The notes beneath the pieces are model-generated. The model saw nothing but the letters and a program-made list of their open reading frames with translations, was not told the DNA's origin and made no database searches. From Larimichthys crocea (Eukaryota > Chordata > Actinopteri > Sciaenidae): 64,000 nt of DNA. The stretch lies in the NCBI RefSeq assembly GCF_000972845.2, contig NC_040025.1, forward strand, positions 17,920,126-17,984,125, in the 5' to 3' direction. Of the stretch, positions 26,889 to 38,855 are shown piece after piece. Position numbers and translations under genes: made by a program. The first letter of the stretch is position 1. Each line of letters starts with the position of its first letter.

Positions 26889-28506
26889 TGCTCTTCCTTT
26901 CATTCCACGGTCCACTCAGCTGCTGTAAGCGAGCTGGTACATCTCACAGACATGAACATGTGGAGGTGCAAGCCTTTCACATTTGTGTGTATGTGTGTTT
27001 GGAGGGGGGGGTGGCTGTCTTAAGTGTCTTCTTGTCTCTGTGCTCTCTGTGAGGAAGCAGCTTTGACAAGGGCATCTAGGCGTCTATAGACTTGGCCGGC
27101 CAGCCGAGCCCGCTGCAAGCTGTTTGATTGAAGCATTCTGCCTCTAATGTTCCCCATTGAGCAGCAGCCTTAAAGCAATAGAGCCACGGTGCAACAGCTA
27201 CTCGACACTGAATGGCCGTTCTTTGTCACTTACCTACAAAAGGGAAAACAGACCAGAAATTGCTGCTGACATTATACTTCTTCGCTGTGGTAGGCTGCAG
27301 CAGGTTAACACGAAGTGGAATAATTTTTTTTGATTTGAACAAACTAATTCTGCTCAGATTACCTGCTCTTATTTGACAAATAGCCCCCTCCCTCCACTCC
27401 TCTCACAGTTGGCTGTGACTAAACCGTGTGAGCAAAGGGTTTTTTTTTTTTTAATGCTGCTTTGGCAGTATCGGGCGACTTTCCCCATTATGACCATTTT
27501 GATTAATGCTCCTCTATGAAGAGGTATGCACCCCACCAATCCTGCCTTCCCCTCCCGTTCCCTCCCTCCTTCCTTCTCTCGTCTCTGCACACTTGAAATT
27601 TCATTGAGGTGAAGCTATTAATGCCGTTCTTTAGAGTAACATTAGGTCATTTAGCTGAGGTGTCGGGGGGTCACTAGCTGCAGCAGCTGCTGTTTCCATG
27701 CAAGCATGTTCTTAAACAGACACAATCTGTAAGACTGACAAGTGTTAGTCCTTTGCCGGTGTCAGTTTGCAAGCGCTGTGCATTTCTCAAATCAGATGGA
27801 GACAGGCACGCATCTCTGAGACCAGCTACACAGCTCTGTCTTTCTGTGGGGAGGCAGGTTAGATTGATTGTCCATAGGAGCGCTGCGATGAATAAATACA
27901 GCAATACAAATGGCAAGGTTGAGATAACAACACGGTTCAGACTCTGCAAGTGAAGGAGGCTGTATTCAGCTCCGCTCGTGGGTATAAAACCAAACCTACC
28001 CAACCCTCCCCTTGGCTCCTCGCTTCCACTCTCCCTTGTATCCCCTTCTTTTCATCTTTTTGGACAGATAACACTTTTTTCCCTCTCACCCTCACTGCCC
28101 TCCCTGTGCATTAGCTAAATGCTGCTATGGAAACTAGTTGTTCAGCCAATAGGATGGTCTCTTTCTTTAGGATAGAAGACGGGAGGGGAAGGGAAGTAGA
28201 GACAGACTGAAATTCAAAATGGGGTTTTGTGTGTGTGTTTTTTTTCATGAGTGGTGATTACCTTCCCAGATGGAGAGGGTGCAGCCTCTGGACAGTGGGG
28301 GTTGGTCAGGCTGAAGGGCCAGGCTAGTGGCCATAGCATTTTCATAAGATTCTTTAAAAGCTCAATCAATAGCCACCTCTTTGACCCGACCACTGCTAAA
28401 TAATTCAGCAGAGAAACCTTTTGCCCACTTCTCTCCCCTTGAGTTTCATTAGTTGAGTTTACTTTCATCGTCTTGGCTACATAACTCTCTCTCTCACTCA
28501 CACGCG

Positions 28507-28538
28507 CACACACACACACATACACACACACACACACA
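28507..28538. repeat. (CA)n microsatellite
   Basis: CA run with a single T interruption near 28521, followed at once by GATGCATGCAAATTTG, which includes an octamer ATGCAAAT. Confidence 0.9.
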
Positions 28539-29412
28539 GATGCATGCAAATTTGTCACGTCATTTTTCAGTGACAGATGACATTTGGGCCTTGCATATAT
28601 ATTTCCAAGTGCTAATTTCACCTCTTGTTGCTGAGTTGTTGAAATATTCAGTGGCTTCTCTGACACTTTTCCTTTTTTTTTCTTTTTTTTTTCTTTTCTG
28701 GCACATCACAAGTGAAAATGTCTCCTGATGTCTTCACTAACATCTGAAGCAAATCCACTGCGCCCTGGCGTGGAGCACTACATGTTATCTTTAAAGCAGG
28801 AGAGCAAACGGTGACGGTGCTATATTTTCTCTGGCACCGGCTTTGATGATAAAACAGGAAAACGAATGTAGCAAAGACGGCAAGAAAGACAGGTAAATTT
28901 GACACTCTGAAAACCTGCAGGACTCCCAACCTGGTCGTTGCCTACGAAAATAATGACAGGGCCTTTTTAATTACCTGACCAGGTCTTCCTGCTGAAATGA
29001 AAACAGTCGACTCCTCCATAGGGGGTTGACTCTAAATTAGAAGGTGATGGGCACTTTGAAGTAGGCTAATGTTCGTAGTGCCTCACAATCACTGGGGCTA
29101 CATGATTGCCATACCATAAAATTGCGGATGAGTCCCTTAATTTTTCTCTTTGTTCATCGTTTTCAGATGTAAGCACCTCAGGTAGTATCTAGTTAGTGAA
29201 TCTCTTGTCTCTGCCCGGCCACCCAGCACCAAGTGTAGTAACCAGACACTAAACACATTTGCGTGGATTGGTCAAGCTTTAATTGGATTGGCCCCTGCTC
29301 TCGAAATGGGTGGCTAATTTTAACCCACCTCCTCGTTCCTCTCCCACTTTACATTTCCACTTCCCGACTCCTGTCCCGCTATTTTTCTCCTTTTCACCAT
29401 CCACCACTCCCC

Positions 29413-29440
29413 GCTCTCTCTCTCTCTCTCTCTCTCTCTC
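29413..29440. repeat. (TC)n microsatellite
   Basis: TC run of 28 bases ending in AG. It resembles a polypyrimidine tract plus acceptor, but no coding sequence follows. Confidence 0.9.
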
Positions 29441-30612
29441 AGCTTAAGTGGATATCTGGCGTGCTTCACCGCTGGTTCTCAGCTCAGCTCAGTGTAATTT
29501 CCAGCTTGTCCAATGTGTGACATGCCAATAAAAAAAGAATGAGAGAGAACAGGAGAGGAGGAGGAGGGGCGAGAGGGTAACGCTGTGGAAGTGGAGATTT
29601 ACAGTGGTATCGGGTTCACACGCTTCCACTAGGGCCCAATTTTCCCTCCCTTCTTTCTCTCTTTCTCTGTTAAAGAACACATGGAGCAAATTAACTCTTG
29701 CCAGCAGAGAGAGCAAAGGGAGGAAGGAAAGAGGGGAAGAAGGGCAAGGGTATCGGTCAAAGAGAGGAGCAGACACGAGAGGAGGAAATTTCAGGGATTG
29801 CTGTGAGGTCTGAGGAATGTCTACACTTTGTAGCTCGGAGCCCACTGCATGACACAGCCCTTAAAACAACAGCAACAGCACCACAGGCTGCCATCTCCAA
29901 CGGCTCCCCTGCAGCAGCACTGCAATCTCAGACAGACCCTCTGACATTTTGTACATGTGCTACAGCTCACTGCTAGCTTTATCTATTCTCCATCTCTGAG
30001 CGCTTTTGTTGATCTAATGCAATGCAACTGGCTCACATATGCATGCGCTTTGATCATGAAAGGGGGGAATATCACTCTCTTAAAAAACACTCATGCCATT
30101 TCTCAGTCAGTATATGCAAACAAGAAAAAGTGTATCTCCTAAACCTGGCACCAGCCACTGGTGCTGCTCCACAACCAACAAAAAGGAGACTTGAAATGCT
30201 CACAACTCAAGCTTTTACACTGAAATTAAGATTTTATTTTGGTAGATTTCATAAAATCCTCTGTGCACCAATATCCCTAGAGGTTAACCGAGCACAACCT
30301 CACCTTCTGTAACACAAAAAGATCTCTGGTCGTGTGTACAGTAAAAAAAAAAATCTAAACTTAGACGAGCAGGACAAACAGGTTTCCAAGATTTGACAAT
30401 TTTAGACCGGTCTTTCCTGGGACACAGAAGGAGGATTGTGTGTTTTCCGTTCAGTGCGTCACATTTCCACCCACAGTGGCTGTGACTGGTGTTGTATGTG
30501 CTTTGATGGGCGAGTCTAAATTGTGTTTGCCTGTCTGTCACCACCAATGGATCACATGGACTGAGGGGAACCGCAGCTGCGAGGGCTTGGGAGACGCTTC
30601 ACCACACATGCG

Positions 30613-30651
30613 CGCACACACACATGCACACACACACACACACACACACAC
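30613..30651. repeat. (CA)n microsatellite
   Basis: CA run with one ATG interruption. Further CA-rich patches extend to about 30730 and produce spurious overlapping frames on both strands. Confidence 0.9.
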
Positions 30652-31905
30652 CATTTATTCTGCACATATAGGTGTTTGTGCATTTCTTTTTGACTTGCAT
30701 CCACACACACGCACATACCCACACACACACAACACTGCACACTTCATTATTCCTGCGTTGTGTAATCCTCGAGTCCTCTGTTGTGCTTCCCAAAAACCAT
30801 CCAGCCCAAACCTCTAAATTCCCTACCATCTCCTCTACTCGTCTGTTGTTTTGCTGCACATACCTCAACCCCCTCTCAGTCTCCCTCCCTCTCAGCTCAT
30901 TTCTCTCCCCCCTGAACATGATCTCTGCTGAGATTTCACGCTACTACCAGTTGATTTTATTGTTGCCTCGATCTTAAACAGTGCGCTATGAAGCAGCATA
31001 AACACTATCCGTGATGGTAAAGACATTTCCTGGCATCAAAGGGCTGAGCTGTGCTATCCCCTCAGTAGCTGTATTCATTTCTGCTCCCGCCACGCTCAAA
31101 CGCTCTTTGTTCTTCTCTTTATAGGAATGTACTTAACAGTTTGGCAGTGTTGTGTTTGTGAACAGAGCTGCCTTTGTTCCAGTAGGCAGTTAACACTTGT
31201 GTACAGAGCAGAGGGAGGAAAGTCTGCGTTATTAAGCCTACTGTTAAATTACCCTAAGCACTATCTTAATGAAATGATTAAGAAAATACAGACCTCCCTT
31301 AAGTCCCTTTTTTTTGTACAGTTGTCAAATCCCCATGTCTTTCATCCAATGCTTTCTCCTCTGCTCCAATACAATTGTTAAGGCAAGCTGCTGCTGTGCA
31401 TGGCAATCTGTGTTTGGGGCTTTGTCTAATGTGCTGCTTAATTCCTCCTCTTACTCGCTCTGGACCTAATTGAAATGATGAGAGCATTTTAAATATGTGT
31501 ATTTTTTTATTCAGATGGTATTGTCTGAGTGTTTATGGTAGGACTAAAACAGTCAGCTCTATAGATTTTCACCGCAGCATCATGACAAGCTAACCTTGGG
31601 CTATTGAGCTTAACAGCCCATTTATAGATCGCCATAATGCCCTCCCCATTTGAGGGTGAATAACTCTTTATAGTCTCCCATAATTTGCTTTTTTTTTTTT
31701 TCATATCTTACGGCATCCCTCACCTTATTCTACATTATTTCCCTTCGACTTCTCCGTTCTTCCTCTCCTCTACTGTCTGCTCCTTGTGATGAATCTTTTG
31801 CCTCAAGGCTTTGTGGGATGGGGGAGGCTGCTTTGGGTCCATTACAGATAGTGGCCCAGCACGTGAGCTTGTCCGAATCGGTTCACACACAGCAAGAAAG
31901 GACAA

Positions 31906-31945
31906 AATAAAAAAAAATTAAAAAAAAAAAAAAAGAAGAAGAAGA
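31906..31945. repeat. A-rich tract with GAA units
   Basis: Long A run broken by TT and ending in AAGAAGAAGAAG, followed by T/C-rich sequence. This could be an old retroposon tail, but no recognisable body lies next to it. Confidence 0.7.
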
Positions 31946-34419
31946 TCCCTCCCGTCTTCCTCCCACCTCTCCTCTGTCTCCTACCTTCACCCTCCTCTTC
32001 AGGTGAAATGGAATGATTTAATGTGCGGCCCTGTCGGTGTGGGTAATGGAGTTGGCGGATGAGTGCGAGAGGCTCTCTCCATCAGCGCGTGGAGGGGTGT
32101 GGAGGGGTGTTGGAGGTGATTGAGACCCCCGTCTGTCTAGGTGTGCTCCTTGTATAGACAGTGACCTCTCGTCCTCTCCTCCCTGCAGAGCCAGGATACA
32201 CACATTTACACAAAACACACACCTCATTTCTTCAGCGTGTGCACCGCAGTGGAACTTGTGCTTACACTGTTCTAGCTGTAGACAGGACCTGTAGGGGACT
32301 GATGGAGCTTGCTGTTAACAGATGGCTGACCGTCTCTTGGAGTACTTCTTTGGCCCAAAACGTCATATCTAAAGACACCTCATTCGATCATTAGAGGGGT
32401 TTTTAGATGCCCTTACTTTGAGTGATAATGAGACATAATGTAATTTATTTGTTTGCACTGCTTTGGGTTTTTTTTCAAACTGCTAATTGAGTGTTTTGTT
32501 TAGTTTAATTTAAGACTTTTTGTTCATCAGATCACACACTGAAATAAAGTGACTTTGAGCCTGTCTAAGGGGTCTTATATTGCAGTGCAATACAAGTACT
32601 AATTCAAACAGTGAAAGCTACAGAGGGAGAATATTGATTACTACTATTGATCAAGCTCACGCTGTCCTTGCTCTCCTCCCTTGTCTTTGTCTTTGTATGG
32701 GCCGTAACGTTTTACATGTTATAGAGTCCCTTTATCAACACTCACATCCAGTCCACCTCAGCATTAAGCCTAAAGGTAAAGGTATTGGTTATCTGTAAGA
32801 CAGTAAATTTTAAGTGACAGCCCTGGTTGATTCGGAGATATACCTAGTTACTGGTGGTGACTGCAAATGCAGTTTAACACCACAGGTCAGAGGAAAGAAG
32901 CTGTTTTAATTAAGAAGTTTTACCTCATTCTGTGAGCGATCGTGATCTGATTTCATGCTGCATACTGCCTGAGTCTGTGAACAGTAAAAGTAGTCGGTTA
33001 CCCCGCTGAGAAGTCGGAGGTGTGCAGCCTGTCGCCTGCTGCTTGTTCCTGCAATATCTCGAACTGATCTGCTGTCAAAAAAAATGCAGAAAACGACTGC
33101 TGTCTTGTTTTTGTAGAGGCATTTTTGATGAATGATAGCGGTAAGTGTCAACCTCACTGATGCATTTCCTGTGACTGTTTCATAATAAAAGTCGATTTGT
33201 GTTTCATCGGTTAAATGCTTTTCATGTGAAGCCGCAGCAGTGGGAAATGTCCAGCGTGCCCTAGCAGTAATTTAATACAACTTAACCCAGGAATGTTGCC
33301 ACAGACACCCAGTTCATAATACTAATATTGCAACATGGCCATAGACGCACTCACCATTGTGTTACCTCATTCGGCGATAGTGACTTTACATTCATTCAGT
33401 TTAATAAGAATCTTTTGAGATTGCCACTTAAACAGCAATGTTCTAGTTCAGATGGCTCTCTGAGACTCCCGCTTAACCCAGGACGCAGCAGCAACTGGCC
33501 ATAATTAGGTGCAAACTGTTTGCTGCTATGCTGAAATGCCATTTAAATGCCAAATGGCAATGAGGGTGTGTATAATATGTGGGATCTCTGGCCTGTTGCT
33601 GTAGACTCTCTGCTGGATTGTTGCTGCTGCCAGAGAGAGGTTACACAGAGATAAGTGGTTATTCTTGCGGCATCAGCCCACATGTTAACTCACGCGGACC
33701 CCTCCCCCATCGAAAACCTTTCGCACTCCACCAGCTATTGTCGGCAGAGATGTTATCTGGTAAACAGGAGAGGGTAGGTATTTAACTTATTAATGTGCAA
33801 GTGTGTGTGGATGAGCCAGCGGCTCCTGCTGCTGGCACAGTTTATGCAAGCTTGGCTTTTGGTGTGGAAATTCACTGAGCCAGAGTAGCTTTCCACTCGC
33901 TTACAAGAGCTTTATTTCTCTTTCTTCAAATCTGCTGCAACTGTACACAGCTGATTTTGGCTCTTTGATAAAGACTTTTTTTTTCTCCCCCCGTGTAGTC
34001 CTGACACCCACTCTGTGCTGTTTGACTTTTAGTGGGCTAGCTGCCAGTCTATTGCTGGTGACCGCAGCAACGCAGGCCCATATAAGGAGCGTGTATCAGC
34101 TCTCTGTGGTTCTGCACAGAATCACAAGGTGTCTGGAGCCCACCTGTCAAGCCCTACCACAGCCATCTTTAGCACCAGGCTGACATAAACCACCAGGGCA
34201 ACAGCCGACTTTACACCAGCCTGCTGATATGCTATGCTAACATGTTATAACAACGATGTTTATTATTATTTATGTGTGTTATGTTAGGCTTGCAGTCATT
34301 GGTCGCCTTGAATGAAAAGAAGCAGTGTTTTCACAGGGCTGCAGCAGCAGCCACTGAGCTTTATAGCCTTTAAAGTATAGCAAGGATACATATCCCTACA
34401 TCCTTACCAAAGACTCTAA

Positions 34420-34444
34420 TGTGTGTGTGTGTGTGTGTGTGTGT
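34420..34444. repeat. (GT)n microsatellite
   Basis: Perfect GT run of about 25 bases. Confidence 0.95.
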
Positions 34445-34854
34445 TTGCATCACTGTGTGTGAGCAGCGTGTGTAATCACTCCTAGCTGGCGGGCTCAGAG
34501 GGAGAGGTTGAATCAATGCAGTGGGCTATGAAGAGAGACGAGAAAGAGAGAGAGAGAAAGGAGGAGAGGAGAGGGAGGAGGCTGATCAATATCATAGCAG
34601 CAGGGTGGGGTAATATCCACTTCATGCAGTGCTGCCACAAACACCGAGGATTGTGGGAGTGAAGCGGGGTACGCAGAGGAGGAGAGGAAGAACACAAATG
34701 AGAGAGAAGAGGAGAGGGAGGGGCGACGGTAAAAAGATGCAAATCTCTGTGGTGCCGGTAAACAAGAGGCTTTGTGTCAATCACCAGATGAAGTGGCACA
34801 ATTTAGCATTCTCCTCTCTCCCTCCACCATTCCAACACTGCTGGGGATTGTTTG

Positions 34855-34990
34855 CTTGGCAGCCGCCTGCCCATTGGTCCAGGACGGTGACGGGGCGTGG
34901 CTGCACGGCGATAATGTATGGGCTGCCATGGCAATGATACCCGCTGTTTAAGAGAGTCATCAATAACCCCGCCCTGTTGTATTCCACAGA
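34855..34990. promoter_or_regulatory. Promoter/enhancer-like patch (CCAAT and GC-box motifs)
   Basis: Inside the large intron, CCCATTGGTCC (inverted CCAAT box, about 34869-34879) is followed within 20 bases by ACGGGGCGTGGC (GC/CACCC box, about 34890-34901) and GCCATGGCAATG. This spacing is usual for proximal promoters. There is no clear first exon with a donor, so an enhancer or chance are equally possible. Confidence 0.25.
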
Positions 34991-35482
34991 CTGTTAGTCA
35001 ATGTCTGCTGGATCATTCCATCATCAGCCTATCATATCACTCTCCACACACAATCTATTACAAGCATCCACTCCGTTACAAAGAGCCAGCTGTAAGAACA
35101 CCTAATCACCCTCCGCCCAAGGACAGGTGGATGTCAATCACACCACCACAATAGAGGAAGGGAAGGGGGGAAAAAAAGAGGCGAGAATCTACAATACATG
35201 AAGCTCTCCCTTTATGCTGCCGGTGCTTTGTCGTTGTGAGGTTGTGTGCGCCCTACCAGATCTCATGCTGATGCTGATTGCATGGTATGGTGAACTGTGT
35301 CTCCTTTCTGCTTGATTTAACTTCAAAGCCTCGACAGGGTTGAGCCAGGCTGAGCATTTGCCGTTTAAAGACAGGATGTGATGGCGGACAACTGAACTGT
35401 TCGCTGTAAACGGACACTTCCTCTGCGGTGGGTAGGAAGTCCCCGCCAAACCATATGGTCACACTGGGATGCACAGATCAAC

Positions 35483-35507
35483 TGTGTGTGTGTGTGTGTG
35501 TGTGTGT
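35483..35507. repeat. (GT)n microsatellite
   Basis: GT run of about 25 bases. Confidence 0.95.
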
Positions 35508-35938
35508 TGGGGGAAGAACGAGGGGCGGATGCATTCCTTAGTTTTCCTAAAAGTGTGTTTATTCCTCCACCTCCTCTTCTGTCCCTGTGTATAGTATCTT
35601 GCCCGGAACATGTTGTTACAACTAATTACATTGACCTGGCCTCTTATCTAACACACCGTACAGCTATTTTTGAAGACTGAGGTAGATGTGTGTATGCGTG
35701 TGTCACCTTTCAATGATGATGGCAGGGGGGCAAGCGAGAGGTGAAAGTGAAGCAATAGGTGACTCACAGAGAAGAAAGCACCACTGACCTCTCTGTCTGT
35801 CTTTCTTTTTTTTCCCCTCCTTCTCTCACTCACTGCGGGTAAACGGTCATCCCCCTCTCCTCCCTGACAGAGTGAGCTGAGGCAAGTAATTCCCCCGTCT
35901 ACAGCAAAATCCTTTACCTCCCTCTACCCAGCCCTGGA

Positions 35939-35959
35939 TGCTGCTGCTGCTGCTGCTGC
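35939..35959. repeat. (TGC)7 trinucleotide repeat
   Basis: Seven perfect TGC/CTG units in the intron. Non-coding here, but a potentially length-variable triplet tract. Confidence 0.9.
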
Positions 35960-36810
35960 ACAAAAGCTGATGCAGTCTGAGTGTGCGTGTGTGTGCGCGC
36001 ACGCCTGTTGTGCGCGCATGTTCAAAGTATGGCTTTTGATTTACAGGCACACACGCGGATAAATGGGCGGAGAACGCTTTGATGTGCCTCGGTTGCAGAG
36101 TGGTGGAGAGTGTTGGTGTGTTGTTCAACCTCTTTGTCTCACGCTCTGTCTCTCTCCCTCTCTCTCGGTGGATGCTCTATTTGTGTGTTTGTATGTGTGA
36201 TAACCAGTGTGTTTGACACACTACGCTCATCACGACTCCAATGTTGTTTCATATGTTCTGCATTAGTGAGCAATTGTTTGCTTAACCATGTGTATTTTAT
36301 CGTTTTGCAGTTTGGTAAGTCAGCAGCAGAGACATTACAAGGGGCTGCAGTTTTAATTTGCAGGGACTTTTATTTATTTAATCAAGACATGATATTTTCT
36401 GCAAAATGTTCACTCATTGATCCAATATTTTGCTAGATGAATATTTTGCTCTTATGATGTTGTGAAGATAAGAGTTTGGAAAGATTTCCTAGATTAGTTA
36501 TACGTCCCTAGCTTCACTCTCCTCCTGTGAAAGAATTAATGACAAAAATATAGTACATCATAATACATTATCGCTATTGGCAGTTTCTTAAAGTCTCTAC
36601 AGGTGTGAGCAAAATGATCAAACAGTGCATTTTTCCTCTCGGTAATAACAGTCCACAATCAGTTAATGCTGAACAGAGTCTGCACGGTTGTCCTGCTTTA
36701 CTCAATTCAGTCATTTATACACTCCTTCGCCTTTTATCTTGTCTTCCACCAGCCGTTTCTAGTTTCCGTACATTAGTGAGATAATTAAAAACAACAGTGG
36801 TTTGCTTGAA

Positions 36811-36835
36811 TTTTTTTTTTTTTTTTTTTTTTTTT
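36811..36835. repeat. Poly-T tract (25 T) followed by CAG
   Basis: Twenty-five T then CAGATT. It has the look of a strong acceptor, but no conserved coding sequence follows. An octamer ATTTGCAT lies at 36851-36858. Confidence 0.85.
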
Positions 36836-37435
36836 CAGATTATTTTCTTCATTTGCATTTTTCACCTCATTAGCTCCTTCTACCTTTTTAAAACCGTACA
36901 CCGGCGTGACAGTTTTAAGATAAACAAAAGGCAAAGCAGCCCCTTGATTTTTATGCACTGGAAAATGTAAAATCTCTAGTCTAGTGGTGAGTTAATTGCG
37001 TAGGAGGGTAAAATGCGTAAAAAATTCAATCAATAATACTATCACAGAGTCAGATGTACAACTCAGCCTTTTCCACCAGTTTAAAAAACACCTTTGCACT
37101 CAGATTTTTAGATGTGCTTTAGACTTTGTAATGATTGAATTAAGGAGGCAAAACCTTCAGAAAACGCTGTTTCACTGTGACTTTAAATTCATTTTCAGGT
37201 CAAATTAAACACGTTTTAAAAATGAACTGAAATGTTCTACTGACTCTTAGAAACTCCATCCATAATCATGTTACAATATGGCGGCTGTTATTGTCGGTCT
37301 AGACTGAGAGTCATGCAGTACAGCTCCTTCTAGCACTGGGCCAGCCTTGTTATTGCAGCTGTGTTGTCTACAATACATCTCTTGTTGCAGCACAGCAGGA
37401 GGCTGCTCAAAGCTTCTGGCCTGTGTGTCTGTGTC

Positions 37436-37454
37436 TGTGTGTGTGTGTGTGTGT
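37436..37454. repeat. (GT)n microsatellite
   Basis: GT run within a wider GTCTGTGT-rich stretch (about 37420-37475). Confidence 0.85.
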
Positions 37455-37629
37455 CTGTGGGTGTGCGTGCATGTGTATAATCACATTCTTCCCCAGCATT
37501 CAGTTGCAGTTACAGTTGATGCGAGTAACCTTTTTGATTTTGTGAGCTGTAACTGTATGTGGCCAAAGGCCTTTAACTTTACATCTTTTATTCAAACACA
37601 CACACACATACTCACATCTGATAGCCGCC

Positions 37630-37710
37630 TGCATTTGCATCAACACTGATATATCGTCACACACATGGGTAGGTAATTTGCATGTGATTATTTGCATATT
37701 GTACAAAGCA
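37630..37710. promoter_or_regulatory. Homotypic cluster of three octamer (POU) motifs with a SOX-like site
   Basis: ATTTGCAT, the reverse complement of the octamer ATGCAAAT, occurs at 37633-37640, 37676-37683 and 37690-37697; the last two are 14 bases apart. A SOX-type ACAAAG follows at 37703-37708. Three perfect copies of an 8-mer in 65 bases are unlikely by chance even in AT-rich DNA. This is an enhancer candidate for POU/SOX factors by known motif grammar; no functional evidence is available. Confidence 0.4.
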
Positions 37711-38138
37711 AGCAAGCGTGCCTGACAGACCACCCACTGCTCGGCTTGTGCGGCATCTGGCTGATACACAGCTTACATGATGTATTACTGATAGGGCCGG
37801 TGTCATCACTAGAGACTGACAGACAGGCAAGGTCACCTTCAGACGCAGAGATAGAAGGTGGAGGGGTGGTGTGTGAGGGGTGCAGGGGCAGAAAGATGGA
37901 TATCATGTGAAGCAGTTGGCCAGATAAAACAATACAATCACAACTGGTTGGTGATATTAGCTGTTCTTCAGGGTTGTCTGCTATGCTGTCTATCCGGTTC
38001 AGATCTGTTTTTGCATGCTTGCACTCTTATTCTTTGCTTATTTGCTTTCATCTCCGGCTGTGTATGGCCACTCCTCTCTCACTCTCTCTCATGGGTGTGT
38101 ATGTGTTTATGTTCTTACACAGAAACCCTTGTATGCTT

Positions 38139-38161
38139 GTGTGTGTGTGTGTGTGTGTGTG
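38139..38161. repeat. (GT)n microsatellite
   Basis: GT run of about 23 bases. Confidence 0.95.
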
Positions 38162-38580
38162 GAAATGAGCTTTGGTGCGTGTTAGGAGGATCATAAATAT
38201 TCCTATTAGCTGTGTATCGATGTGAGCTCACTATACAGAGCAACACACATAAGAAGCATCTCGATTTCTCTGCATCTATGTCACTCACACACACACACAC
38301 TCCCTATAGACGCTCTTCTAACAGCCTGACAGCTGCTCTTACATAGCGAAGACCTCCAAAGCATTCACACTAACACACACACTCTGTTCCTTTTCTTCTT
38401 CTTTTTTTGCCAGCACTCCATCATCCCCCTCAAACCCCCATCAGTCTTTGAAGTGGCACACATCCCCAAAAACACGCAAACACACACACAACCTGTTCAC
38501 CCTTCACACACACACATCCTACTTTTGGATGAATCTTATTTGCTTTGCACATTTATTACCACTGCGTTAACCTACAAGTT

Positions 38581-38582
<2 letters not shown>

Positions 38583-38625
<43 letters not shown>
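38583..38625. repeat. (GT)n microsatellite
   Basis: Longest perfect GT run in the window, about 43 bases. Confidence 0.95.
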
Positions 38626-38628
<3 letters not shown>

Positions 38629-38818
38629 TATACCAAGAGGGAGATCGATTAGCATTGGTTTAAGCAAGCCTTCTCATTTCCTGTCTTCCATTACAGCCTT
38701 CAATCAGCCCACAGCTCTTTCTCTGCTGTGCCCTGCTCAGGAGGCTGCCACTAGTAGTCGTACACACACATACACACACAGGGTCTGGATTAACTGGCTG
38801 GGCAGGCATCCAATATGA

Positions 38819-38822
<4 letters not shown>

Positions 38823-38853
<31 letters not shown>
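38823..38853. repeat. (CA)n microsatellite
   Basis: CA run of 31 bases, only about 200 bases from the GT run at 38583. The two could pair as an imperfect inverted repeat in RNA. Confidence 0.95.

Positions 38854-38855
<2 letters not shown>

Noticed and set aside
29413..29450. TC run plus CAG looking like a splice acceptor
   Set aside because: The sequence after it shows no coding similarity and no donor in a useful phase; it is a TC microsatellite.
36811..36850. 25 T plus CAG looking like a splice acceptor
   Set aside because: Followed by AT-rich non-coding sequence with early stops.
38401..38520. Possible exon after TTTTTTTGCCAG (HSIIPLKPPSVFEVAH)
   Set aside because: The frame runs into CA repeats and a stop without a splice donor; no similarity to RERE.
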